Part shown: positions 15,389 to 23,546 of the stretch, piece after piece | Numbering within the stretch: the first letter of the stretch is position 1 | Layout: each line of letters starts with the position of its first letter | Source: Candidatus Bealeia paramacronuclearis | GTDB taxonomy: Bacteria > Pseudomonadota > Alphaproteobacteria > UBA9655 | Assembly (NCBI RefSeq): GCF_035607555.1 | Contig: NZ_JAVHWZ010000006.1 | Coordinates: 1 to 50,579 of the forward strand | DNA: 50,579 nucleotides | Direction of reading: 5' to 3' | Position numbers and translations under genes: made by a program | The notes under the pieces: model-generated | Told to the model about the DNA's origin: nothing | What the model saw: the letters and a program-made list of their open reading frames with translations, nothing else | The model's database searches: none

Positions 15389-17255
15389 ATCGAGTAGGGA
15401 GGAGAATTGAGTCCTCCCTCTCCCACCACCGTACGTGCGATGTCGCATACGGCGGTTTTGGTTAAAGTTTGCACGCGTCTACGTCGCCAGAGCGAAGAGG
15501 CCGATGTCCTTGAAGAACTGATTGGTCATAGCCTCATGGGATTGAGGGCATCGGGAGAGGCGCCACCATCCTTTCCGTGACGAAGCGAGGGGCCAGGCCC
15601 TGAAGGGCGGGACTCCAAGCTTCATGAGGAAAAGGGCAATGGGTTTTGTCCGTTTGCATTGCTTGAGTCTGTAGCATCGGAGTTTTCTCCGGATCCAGCT
15701 ATCGAGCTCTGTAAAGGTGTCCTGACCCTGGGAGATGGCGAAATAATTACGCCATCCTTTGAGGAGGGAATTCAATCCAGAGATTACGAATTCCAAGCTT
15801 TTGCCTTGATTGCGCTTCGTGAGCTTTCGGATTTTGTCCTTAGCCTTACGGATTGCAGCTTTGGCGGGAGCTATGGACCCCGTTTTCGAGATAGTGAACC
15901 CGAGGAACTTCCGTTTATGGACAGAGTCACAAGCGCTTTTCGACTCATTCACCTTGAGTTTGAGTTTCCTTTCAATGAACAGGCGCGTTGACTCAAAGAC
16001 CCGCTTAGCCGCAGGGAGAGAGTGCACGTAGATGTTGCAATCGTCTGCGTAGCGGCAAAAGCTATGGCCTCGGTTTTCAAGCTCCTGATCCAGGTCATGA
16101 AGCATGACATTGGATAAGAGGGGAGAGAGGGGACCGCCTTGAGGCGTTCCTTTCACCGTCTCAATCTTGATGCCATTATCCATGATACCGGATTTGAGGA
16201 AACGACGTATCAGTTTGAGGACTTTCTTGTCTTGGACTTTGCTGGCCAGACGGCTCATAAGCCGATCATGGTTGACGTTGTCGAAGAAGGCTTCCAGGTC
16301 AATGTCTACCACCCAGACCTTGCCATCCTGCACATATTGACTGGCCTTTTGGACAGCTTGATGGGCAGATCTGCCAGGCCTAAAGCCATAGCTTGAGTCT
16401 GAAAAGCCTGGATCGAGCAACGGGGTCAGGACTTGCACGCAGGCCTGTTGTACCATACGGTCTAAGACCGTGGGGATACCGAGCTTGCGTGTTTTCCCAT
16501 TCTCCTTAGGGATATCCCGTCTCAAGACGGGTTGGGGAGGATAAGTTCCAGCCAGAAGCTGTTTCCTCGTCCTTTCCAGGTAAAAGTCAAGACGACTCTC
16601 AATGTCCTGGATTGATTTGTCATCAATGCCAGGGGCTCCTTGGTTGCGTTTGACTTTTGCAAACGCAGCCCGGAGGTTTTCAATGGAACAGAGTGGCTCC
16701 ATCGTAGACGGTGTCAAGTATGGCAGTTCCTGCTCTGCAAAATGAGTGACAGACCCCTCGACGTCCTGGAATCGGGTACCGCCGTCATCGCCAGAGTCGT
16801 GGGAGATGGTGTTGCGCATCGTTTGCTGTCTCCTATTCATTCAAAGTTTCAGTTGCTTCCTTGATTAACCAATTCGGGCCTTCCTTCCCCATAAAGGGAA
16901 GTACTACGCCCTCTGCTGACTTCTTGAGCCTCATAGGGACATCATTGCTGGCGTCCTTGCTCTGGAAAGCACAGAGCGAAACTCAAGATCTCCCGCGGTA
17001 AGACGAGAAGGTTTCGCAAGGCCATGCTGGATTTACCTCTATGCACTTCTGCCTGAAGACGGGCTATTCTGTGTAATGCCAGGTTGCCCAGCCATAAAAG
17101 CCTAATATCCAGTTTCTGTTCGTCACAGCCTTGTTTTGCCATCGGCTTCCTTCAGCATAGACTCTCACAAGCTACACCTTGCCTAGGCTAAGGACCGCAT
17201 CAGGTCAGCCCTCGGGGACTTTCACTCCTTACCTTCTCGCCATGCACGGCGTCAC
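15389..17255 (-). mobile_element. Group II intron, copy 2 (full length, 1,867 nt)
   Basis: Same length and same ends as copy 1 (GTGAC at 17255, CTACTCGAT ending at 15389), here on the minus strand and so in sense orientation with the virion operon. The upstream flank is the scaffold-like gene (…TCTTAT). The downstream flank is not exon but an intron 3' fragment. Identity with copy 1 over the maturase frame indicates recent movement or gene conversion. Confidence 0.93.
15479..16819 (-). CDS. ltrA: Group II intron reverse transcriptase/maturase, copy 2
   Basis: The translation is identical to the copy at 8064-9404, with the same YADD active site, GTPQGGPLSPLL motif and maturase X domain, and no endonuclease domain. 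The ATG at 16819 is preceded by AGGAGA; an in-frame ATG at 16840 is the alternative. Being in sense with the virion operon, it could be translated from the operon transcript and might assist splicing of all intron copies. The flanking exons here, however, do not belong to one reading frame. Confidence 0.95.
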   Translation of the reverse strand: MRNTISHDSGDDGGTRFQDVEGSVTHFAEQELPYLTPSTMEPLCSIENLRAAFAKVKRNQGAPGIDDKSIQDIESRLDFYLERTRKQLLAGTYPPQPVLRRDIPKENGKTRKLGIPTVLDRMVQQACVQVLTPLLDPGFSDSSYGFRPGRSAHQAVQKASQYVQDGKVWVVDIDLEAFFDNVNHDRLMSRLASKVQDKKVLKLIRRFLKSGIMDNGIKIETVKGTPQGGPLSPLLSNVMLHDLDQELENRGHSFCRYADDCNIYVHSLPAAKRVFESTRLFIERKLKLKVNESKSACDSVHKRKFLGFTISKTGSIAPAKAAIRKAKDKIRKLTKRNQGKSLEFVISGLNSLLKGWRNYFAISQGQDTFTELDSWIRRKLRCYRLKQCKRTKPIALFLMKLGVPPFRAWPLASSRKGWWRLSRCPQSHEAMTNQFFKDIGLFALAT

Positions 17256-18014
17256 ATAAGACGGAGAGTTGATTTCAAACTCACGTCCTGCACGGATGAG
17301 AGATTTCTCAAGTTGTCCAGCGTACTTGACAACGGCTTGTGCCTTCTCAAGATCAAAGCGGGGATCAATCTCATCCATCCAGGGATTCTTCTCAACCCAA
17401 GCCTGAACGGCCGGATGAAGATCCATTTCAGGTTCCACCATGTGAGCTGAATCAACTTGATTCCAATTGATTCTTTTGGGTTCACCTTGAGAAGAAGATC
17501 CTCTTGTTTTTGGGGAGACCACCGGTTGGTTGCCAATCCAGTGCAGGGTGGCGGTCGCCTTCATCAGCTCTTCATCGGCCGCGACTTGCGCATCCAGATC
17601 CCCGGATTCATAAGCGGCCTTTTTAGCCATCTTGGCGGCCTTAAGTTCAGCTTCAGCACCTTGCTTCATACGCATGAGCGCATCCGTGCCCATTTCGTGC
17701 GCGGTTCGAGATGAGGTCTGCGCCATCTCTTGCCAATATTGGCTTTCTTGGGCCATCTGCACCATCTCGGCTTGCATTTGCGCAAGACGGTTTTCGTAAA
17801 AGGCTTTTTCCTCCAGAGAGAAACCGGCATCGTTTGCGGGCGCTTCTGTTGCGGAGGTCACTTCTGAATGATCAGATTCAGAACCGAATGATTCGTCTGG
17901 ACTTCCACTCTCAGGCTCTTGTGAGCTCATATCACTTTCCAGACTCTGCTCTTGCGCATGCGCGCGGGCGAGGAGTTCGTCCAGTGTTTCGTTTTCGTTG
18001 ATTTCTTGTGTCAT
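17256..18014 (-). pseudogene. Scaffold-like virion protein gene, 3' end lost at an intron
   Basis: 253 codons from an ATG at 18014 (AAGGAG eight bases upstream) to the intron boundary, then eight intron-encoded residues to a stop at 17229. The N-terminus is acidic and disordered (ETLDELLARAHAQEQ, Ser/Glu-rich). A coiled-coil follows (about residues 80-160, Gln, Glu, Ala, Lys), then a PVVSP linker and a helical C-terminal part. This matches phage scaffolding proteins, and it lies right after portal and the GroES-like genes, where scaffold is expected. Scaffolds usually have a short basic C-terminal capsid-binding helix, which would be the missing part. The next gene should be the major capsid protein, which is absent. 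Confidence 0.75.
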
Positions 18015-18028
18015 GCGTTTTCTCCTTG

Positions 18029-18400
18029 TTAACCGTGATGAACTGCATCTGGATTTTTGAGGATGCAGTAAATACAATCGTCGTAGACAAACCGGAACGG
18101 CACTCCGTGATAAGAAAACCGTGTTCCGGAATTGGGTTTAAAGAGTACCCAGTCCCCGAGCTCTGGCGACTTCCAATTCTTGAGATGCTCGTCTTTGTAA
18201 ACTTCAGCACCCTTGCTCATGACAAGACCAACCATGCTTTTGTAGATGTCCTCTTCGCGGATCTTTTCAGGAATGGTGATACCTCCTTCGGTTTCGGCAT
18301 CGCGCACAAAGAGTTTCAGGAGCAACTGAGATCCTAACGGTTCAGGAATGTCGCCATTGAGGTGTTCTTTTAAATCGTCATAGTTATTTGAGAGAAACAT
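18029..18400 (-). CDS. GroES-like (Cpn10-fold) phage protein, 123 aa
   Basis: The order of motifs follows co-chaperonins: LLLKLFVRDAETEGGITIPE at the start of the barrel, a mobile-loop-like segment (KIREEDIYKS), MVGLVMSKGAEVY, then ELGDWVLFKPNSGTRFSY. Such proteins occur in podoviruses in the gap between portal and scaffold and are thought to help fold the capsid with the host GroEL. Spacing to the upstream GroES-like paralogue is 12 bases. Whether it truly binds GroEL depends on the mobile loop, which is divergent. Confidence 0.7.
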   Translation of the reverse strand: MFLSNNYDDLKEHLNGDIPEPLGSQLLLKLFVRDAETEGGITIPEKIREEDIYKSMVGLVMSKGAEVYKDEHLKNWKSPELGDWVLFKPNSGTRFSYHGVPFRFVYDDCIYCILKNPDAVHHG

Positions 18401-18412
18401 GTGTTTTCCTTT

Positions 18413-18868
18413 CTAGGCGACGTGAGTGTTTTGAGAATACAGTTGCGCAGTGAGGGACAGAGAACGCGGCAAATTTTCTTCAGCGACAATCCGCGGATCA
18501 GAGATGACGGCTAAAAGATCACGTTCGTCGATAAAAAGCAGTGTCACATCACGAATCATGACTTCCGTGCCATATCCTTTTTTGAGCATCACAAAGTCAC
18601 CCACTGCATAATCATTGGAAGTGGTAAGCGGGCCTTGAGAGACGACGAGTCCCAAGGCATAAGGATGCTTGTTATTCGCCGCAATCCTTGGTGGCAAATA
18701 GACGAGTTGCGTTTTGCCGCGATGGTTCTTGATTGAGTGCACTTCCGATTCTCGTCCCCAAATCTTGATACAAACAAATCGTCCCTGTGGCACGGGCGGC
18801 TCAAACCCGAGAGCTTGTTCGACGTAGCGTTTGGCAGCGTGCCGTTCATGGGATTCAATCCGACTCAT
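18413..18868 (-). CDS. Second GroES-like protein, 151 aa
   Basis: Shares the barrel layout of its downstream neighbour: RFVCIKIWGRESE, then KTQLVYLPPRIAANN, then ALGLVVSQGP, AVGDFVMLKKGYGTEV. It carries an extra N-terminal helix and a C-terminal extension. The glycine-valine-valine turn and the G-D-F-V-M strand are the typical Cpn10 positions. Two different GroES-fold genes side by side suggest either a heteromeric lid or a structural virion use of the fold. The gene overlaps its upstream neighbour by four bases (ATGA). Confidence 0.55.
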   Translation of the reverse strand: MSRIESHERHAAKRYVEQALGFEPPVPQGRFVCIKIWGRESEVHSIKNHRGKTQLVYLPPRIAANNKHPYALGLVVSQGPLTTSNDYAVGDFVMLKKGYGTEVMIRDVTLLFIDERDLLAVISDPRIVAEENLPRSLSLTAQLYSQNTHVA

Positions 18869-19083
18869 GAGGTCCTCGTGTGTGTTGGGGAGAGTTGTCC
18901 GCTCTCGATTGCTTCAGATTCTTTTGCAATCAGATCTCCAGCCGCTTGCAATCCTTCTAAAAGACCTGTGTGAAACCGATAGTCGTCATAAGAGTCGCAT
19001 CCGCCGGAGGTGACATAGAGTGCGAGACGGTCTCTCTGCACTTGCAGATTTTTAAGAAGATTTCCCAAAACATCCTGAATCAT
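18865..19083 (-). CDS. Small virion-operon protein, 72 aa
   Basis: Helical soluble protein (LGNLLKNLQVQRDRLALYV, then YRFHTGLLEGLQAAGDLI). Both ends overlap neighbouring genes by four bases, which shows tight operon packing. No family is recognised. It lies between portal and the GroES-like genes, so a head-assembly role is possible. Confidence 0.6.
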   Translation of the reverse strand: MIQDVLGNLLKNLQVQRDRLALYVTSGGCDSYDDYRFHTGLLEGLQAAGDLIAKESEAIESGQLSPTHTRTS

Positions 19084-19346
19084 TTTTGTGGCCTCTTGCT
19101 CAGTGGTTTAGGTCTTCCAGACGGATAAGACTCCCCAAGACGGATCTTTGCAACACCGCCCATGGCGAGCTTTCGAGGACGACCGGGCTTGCGAGACGAC
19201 AACGCCTCTGTCTCCAGCACGTCTTTCATGACCTTGTTCACAGCCGCTTTGCGGTTTGCGAGCGCACTACCACCGCCTGTTTTCCGGCGCTCAAATCGTT
19301 GTGGCGCACTTGTCTTTGTTTTGGGCGTTGAGGGCTTTGATTTCAT
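19080..19346 (-). CDS. Small basic protein downstream of portal, 88 aa
   Basis: Very basic, Lys/Arg/Pro-rich and probably unstructured at the ends, with a helix around RKAAVNKVMKDVLETEAL. ATGA overlap with the portal stop and with the next start. It could bind DNA or nucleate assembly; nothing specific is visible. Short basic proteins next to portal are common in podovirus operons. Confidence 0.6.
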   Translation of the reverse strand: MKSKPSTPKTKTSAPQRFERRKTGGGSALANRKAAVNKVMKDVLETEALSSRKPGRPRKLAMGGVAKIRLGESYPSGRPKPLSKRPQK

Positions 19347-21703
19347 AAGACTTCTCCGTCTGGATTCATGTGGTGTTCGACCGCAACATCATCTTGCTTC
19401 AGCTGCGCAATAATGAGGTCCGTCTGATTCTTTTCGTGGGCGATCGCGGCCTTGTTCTCTTCTTTGATAACCTCTGTCTGGAATTTCATTTGTGCCTTCA
19501 ACTTTTCCATCATGGCCTTGATTTCGGCTTCTTCCAGCTTGCGTCGACTGGCTTCGGCCCGCTCTTGGATATCAATTTCTATGAGCTGTTGCGGATCGAT
19601 AGGCTGAGGCGCTTGTGGTTGTGTGTCAGCAGTTTCAGTTAGGGAGTTTGCCACCATGAGTGCGACCTGATTCTGCACAGCTGGTGGAAGATCCTGATTC
19701 AATGGCAACTCAACACCTGTCATCATCTGCATTTGGAGCGCGTAGAGCTGCGCTTGATGCTCGGCAATGTGAGCCATGAGTACTGGAGAGAGCTGTGGGT
19801 TTTGTGCCAAAAACGCTTCGTGCACTTGAATGTGGGCGACATGGTTTTGCCACGGGGCCACACCCAGAGATGCACCGGAAAGGGCGCGCATATTCTCAGA
19901 AACGGGATCGAGTGGTGTTCCAGAATCTGGCGTGATCAAAACTTCATCGATATTCTCGATTCCGAGAGTCCGACAGATGCGTTCATAAACGGCGTGCTGG
20001 TTAAACAGCTGTGGTGCGGATTGTGCCAATTTTAAAAGCTCCTGGGCTCTTGCAATGCGTTGGGTCTGTGTGGAAAGACCAGAATCCGCTGTCGGTGAGA
20101 TGACGTGATTGAGTTGGAAGTCTTGCGCGCTGACATAAGACATCTCTCCCTCACGGGAGAAGAACATTGGATCTTCTGTTAATGTTCCACCCCAGAGCTG
20201 GTAAAGCAGAGTCAGCTCTTGAGATAAAGACTCCCTCAGTCCACGCAGCATCGCCATCTGAAGGCGACCGGAGACATCCAGATGCGCCAACGTAGTGCCC
20301 ACAGGTGTATTCGCCCTTTGGTCAGCAATCTGATGATCGATACAAGATGCGAGCTCCAGCGTCTTGCGAGATAAAGTATCGTAAAGATCCTTGAGAACCA
20401 TAGAGGGCTCGCCATAGGGCAACGGAATAATTGAGCTTCGCAGGTCTTTTCCATAGACTGGGATCGAGTGAAATTCTCCAGGTCCGATCATCTTGTCATT
20501 ATTGGCAATATCGATGTTGCCGGCAATCAGTCCCCCTGGGAAATTCGAGAGGATGCCTTTGTCAATGAGTTGTCGCAACAGACTGGTCAGAGCGGTGGAG
20601 TTGCCGCCTAAAAGCTGGGCATATCCAAGCCCATAATTCCCAAGCCCCGGTAACAAAGTATACTGGACGAAGTAATTAATGCGCGTGAATGTTGCATCTT
20701 CTGGTCGCCAATTTCTGCGAATCGACAAGATCTGCCGACTCTCGGGGAGCAATGTCACGATATAGGGTTTTGCGATGGATTGCGCGTCATCACTCTGGTC
20801 TTCCTCAATCGTCAAAAGACAATGGCTTTCCCAGACCGTTAAATAGTCAGTCGGACGTTCTGAAGTGGATGCGACTCCATCTAGATTCCGAATGGCATCA
20901 TCAATGGGGGAATCCAGCAAATCATCAGATTCTATATCCAGGTCAACCTCGCGATAGAATCCGTATTGCTGCCTGAGCTGTAGATCCTGTCGAGACAAGT
21001 TCAAAATATGCGTAATGCGATCGGATGCGGTCAGGGACGATGTCTCATTATCAATCAGGAGATGCTGCGGCCGGATAAATCTCGCCGTTGGGCGTTGTGT
21101 TAAAGGATCTGTATAGACTTTCTTAAAGGCGGATCCCAAAAGAATAAGATAGAAAAGCATACGCCGCGAATCAACGTAGTAGTCCGAGTCAACAGAGGTG
21201 AGCTGCCAGTTTAAGAACTGCTCAACGCGTTCTGCGCAATCCTCAAAAAATGCATCTGATCGTTTGAATGTCTTGATCTTGGCAGGTCCTTCAGCAGGGA
21301 AAAGCTCGGCTTGTGCCAACGCGTAAAACTGCAAACAGGCTTGCATCAAAGTGGTATCAAATGCACCTGTTGCCTGCGCAAAGGGCAGCTTGTCAACGGT
21401 CTCCCACGACAGCCCCAGATTCTGGATGGCCGATTGGATCTGTTGCTCCCATCCCTCACGAGACGCCTTGTCTTCGGAAATGCCACGAATTAAATCGGTG
21501 ACAACTTTGTCTTGAGAGGCTTCTGAAAGTTCATCGGTAATGTCATCCCAAAATCCATCGGTGTCCTCTTCCTGTTCTTCTTCAAAAGGAACATCGACGT
21601 CATCAAGCGGGAGTGATGTCTCATCAAAGTCATCTCCATTGGGAAATGCAATGACGTTTGTCACGTCTTGATCATCACTGTCAAATAGATCACGTTTGTG
21701 CAT
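19343..21703 (-). CDS. Phage portal protein (podovirus type), 786 aa
   Basis: The dodecameric ring at the capsid vertex through which DNA is packaged and leaves. The length fits large podovirus portals. The core shows the usual pattern: DTTLMQACLQFYALAQAELFPAEGPAKIK, a helical wing (RRMLFYLILLGSAFKKVYTDPLT) followed by RPQHLLIDN, the clip/stem region (GNYGLGYAQLLGG…LRQLIDKG), and the channel helix LYDTLSRKTLELASCIDHQIADQ. The C-terminal 110 residues form a Lys/Glu/Gln coiled coil. The start at 21703 has AGGGGA seven bases upstream; the frame extends six codons further only to a TTG. First gene of the virion operon here, with a palindromic site 62 bases before the start. Confidence 0.85.
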   Translation of the reverse strand: MHKRDLFDSDDQDVTNVIAFPNGDDFDETSLPLDDVDVPFEEEQEEDTDGFWDDITDELSEASQDKVVTDLIRGISEDKASREGWEQQIQSAIQNLGLSWETVDKLPFAQATGAFDTTLMQACLQFYALAQAELFPAEGPAKIKTFKRSDAFFEDCAERVEQFLNWQLTSVDSDYYVDSRRMLFYLILLGSAFKKVYTDPLTQRPTARFIRPQHLLIDNETSSLTASDRITHILNLSRQDLQLRQQYGFYREVDLDIESDDLLDSPIDDAIRNLDGVASTSERPTDYLTVWESHCLLTIEEDQSDDAQSIAKPYIVTLLPESRQILSIRRNWRPEDATFTRINYFVQYTLLPGLGNYGLGYAQLLGGNSTALTSLLRQLIDKGILSNFPGGLIAGNIDIANNDKMIGPGEFHSIPVYGKDLRSSIIPLPYGEPSMVLKDLYDTLSRKTLELASCIDHQIADQRANTPVGTTLAHLDVSGRLQMAMLRGLRESLSQELTLLYQLWGGTLTEDPMFFSREGEMSYVSAQDFQLNHVISPTADSGLSTQTQRIARAQELLKLAQSAPQLFNQHAVYERICRTLGIENIDEVLITPDSGTPLDPVSENMRALSGASLGVAPWQNHVAHIQVHEAFLAQNPQLSPVLMAHIAEHQAQLYALQMQMMTGVELPLNQDLPPAVQNQVALMVANSLTETADTQPQAPQPIDPQQLIEIDIQERAEASRRKLEEAEIKAMMEKLKAQMKFQTEVIKEENKAAIAHEKNQTDLIIAQLKQDDVAVEHHMNPDGEVL

Positions 21704-21764
21704 ACGACATCCCCTCGCCAAAATACGAGATTCAAGAAATTAAATAGTATGGGATGTCTTAGCG

Positions 21765-21777
21765 GTGATTAAATCAC
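21765..21777. promoter_or_regulatory. 13-bp palindrome GTGATTAAATCAC upstream of the portal operon
   Basis: A perfect odd palindrome 62 bases upstream of the portal start codon. Two further near-identical copies lie in the R-body cluster (48155-48167 and 49696-49708). The position suggests an operator for the virion operon; the protein that binds it is unknown. Confidence 0.4.
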
Positions 21778-21844
21778 AGATCTCAACGGTATGCAAATTT
21801 GTGATGAGAAGAGAAAAAGTCGAGTTTTTCTGGGAATCACAAGA

Positions 21845-22147
21845 TCAGTTGTGACGACCTTTTGTGTGATCTTCGACCTCTAAAACGTCGCGAGATGTGA
21901 CCACAGATTTTTCACCGGCAATGGCATTTGTCGGTGTCTCCAGAATGACTGTTTTTGATTCAACAGGTTGTATGTATTCTTTGTGACAAGGACAGATGAC
22001 TTTTGTGACTTTATGATGCTCTGTTCCTTTGAGTGTTTGATGCTCTTCGTGAGAGATAATTTGTACACATTCTGGCTGATGCGCACATCCGGCAAGTGCA
22101 GCCGCAACCAAGCCAAGAGCAGCAATATGTTTAGGTGAGAGTTTCAT
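21845..22147 (-). CDS. Small lipoprotein, 100 aa
   Basis: An N-terminal signal peptide ending in a lipobox (AALAGC, cysteine at residue 21) shows export and lipid anchoring. The mature part is His/Glu/Thr-rich with two further cysteines (VICPCHKEY). AAGGAG precedes the ATG. It lies just upstream of the portal operon on the same strand. It could be a phage Rz1-like spanin or a superinfection-exclusion lipoprotein, but it is longer than usual Rz1 and not proline-rich; a moron lipoprotein is equally possible. Confidence 0.65.
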   Translation of the reverse strand: MKLSPKHIAALGLVAAALAGCAHQPECVQIISHEEHQTLKGTEHHKVTKVICPCHKEYIQPVESKTVILETPTNAIAGEKSVVTSRDVLEVEDHTKGRHN

Positions 22148-22219
22148 GTGAAAGGCTCCTTGATATGATGTTTCTCGTGATCCAAGTGTAACGAAGAACC
22201 GGACACGCGGTCAAATCAC

Positions 22220-23179
22220 TCAAGGCGTCTTTTGGGTGTCCTTGAGAACAGTGAGCCTCTTCTCATCAAGTCCCGTCATCTGCGCGACAAATTCAATTGT
22301 TTGTCCGCTTTGCAGAAGTCGTTTGGCCATGTCGAGTCTTTCTTTTTCACGACCCTCTTCACGACCCTCTTCACGACCTTTCTCAATACCTTCTGCCAAA
22401 CCTTCCGCACGGCCTTTCTCTATACCTTTTTTTTCTCCTTTTTCAGATGCAGCCAAGAGAACGTCTTGCGAGTGAACAGCCTCTTTGAGATAGGCAAAGT
22501 AAGTATTGCGCTCTTCATTGGACATATGGATGACAGCCAAGCGTTCTGCAACCTTCTTCATCACAGGTGATTGGAAAGAAGGGAGGACTTCGGAGTGCTT
22601 CATCATGTAAAGCCATTCATCGAGTTCATGTTGCACCTGATCGTTAAAACGCGGCAGCGAGATAATGAAGTACTCCGGAAACACGTTAGGTGTCTCAAAC
22701 ATGATGAGACCCTGATTGGCGATCTTCACGTTGACAGGATGCGTGGTGTCAATTTCATGAAAGATCGTCTGCCCATGATAGAGAGGGGATTTCATGGTCT
22801 GCGTTGCAAAATAAAGCAGACTGATATGGAAGACTTTTTTGATGCTGGTGTAGTCCTGATTCCCAGAAATACTATCCACGATGAGACGTGAAGAATTAAA
22901 ACACGCTTTGTGCAAAAAGTTGGGTGTAAAAGAGCGTTCGATCTCAACAATGTATTTATTGTCGTCTTTGTCTTGCACGACAAGATCCGCGATACTGCGT
23001 TTGAGATCAAAGGACTCCTTGTTGGACTCACTATCGAGAAGGGCATTAATGGTGACAGGAGGATATCCCTGTGTTTGTAGAAGTGTCGAGATAAACCTTT
23101 CGATAATCTCGTAATCGCCTTTGTTCTTGAGGATGTATTTAATCGCGTAATCGAAACTGATGAGAGGTTTGTCTGCCAT
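22220..23179 (-). CDS. rpn: Rpn-family PD-(D/E)XK nuclease / recombination-promoting protein
   Basis: A 319-aa member of the Rpn (PDDEXK_2, formerly 'transposase_31') family. The N-terminus has FDYAIKYILKN and the catalytic region SIADLVVQDKDDNKYIVEIERSF, giving D…E-x-E in place of D…E-x-K. The second half is helical, with a repeated GIEKGRAEGLAEGIEKGREEG coil and an ATGL segment, the usual Rpn tail. These nucleases promote DNA exchange and are strikingly common in Rickettsiales and Holosporales genomes. The EIER variant could reduce cleavage. It sits in the cargo island between portal and terminase. Confidence 0.88.
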   Translation of the reverse strand: MADKPLISFDYAIKYILKNKGDYEIIERFISTLLQTQGYPPVTINALLDSESNKESFDLKRSIADLVVQDKDDNKYIVEIERSFTPNFLHKACFNSSRLIVDSISGNQDYTSIKKVFHISLLYFATQTMKSPLYHGQTIFHEIDTTHPVNVKIANQGLIMFETPNVFPEYFIISLPRFNDQVQHELDEWLYMMKHSEVLPSFQSPVMKKVAERLAVIHMSNEERNTYFAYLKEAVHSQDVLLAASEKGEKKGIEKGRAEGLAEGIEKGREEGREEGREKERLDMAKRLLQSGQTIEFVAQMTGLDEKRLTVLKDTQKTP

Positions 23180-23303
23180 CGTCTGTCTTGCCTTTTTGTC
23201 GTTTATCTATGGACTGACTGTACGGAGGTTACGACCTCTTGTCGAGGTGAAACACGCGCATTGCAGAGTATCTCTCTCGAGAGCAGTAGTGAGTCAAAGT
23301 CAT

Positions 23304-23355
23304 GTTGCAAAAGCCTGTTGCATAATCGGCGAATATCGCAACAGGTTTTCGCAAC
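23304..23355. repeat. Imperfect 18-bp inverted repeat
   Basis: Bases 23304-23321 and 23338-23355 are complementary at 16 of 18 positions (arms GTTGC-AAA-CCTGTTGC), separated by 16 bases. A second hairpin follows 34 bases later. It lies in the ~370-base gene-free stretch between the 472-aa gene and rpn. It could be a recombinase or regulator site; no T-tract follows, so a simple terminator is less likely. Confidence 0.6.
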
Positions 23356-23389
23356 ACGCAAGAGCGCAGTTTTGCTGAGGTGATTTTTT

Positions 23390-23415
23390 GTTGCAGAAAC
23401 GAGCGTTTCTGCAAC
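23390..23415. repeat. Perfect 12-bp inverted repeat with 2-base centre
   Basis: GTTGCAGAAACG at 23390-23401 is exactly complementary to CGTTTCTGCAAC at 23404-23415. The outer GTTGC/GCAAC is the same word that ends the upstream 18-bp inverted repeat, so the stretch 23304-23415 has four related half-sites. This suggests one protein family binding here. The rest of 23180-23546 shows no gene. Confidence 0.6.
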
Positions 23416-23546
23416 ACGATCTCAGAGAGCTGTGGAAGCTATCTCCGTCACGTTTTCCAGCGTTAACGGATGTGACGTGCAAACGTAATTGCACCCGATC
23501 CGATTTTGACTATTGAGACGTTTCCGACAAAGACGCATTGTATTTT

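Noticed and set aside
15125-15448. 107-codon frame with the maturase C-terminus
   Set aside because: It is only the read-through of the 354-nt intron fragment fused to the end of full copy 2, not an independent gene.
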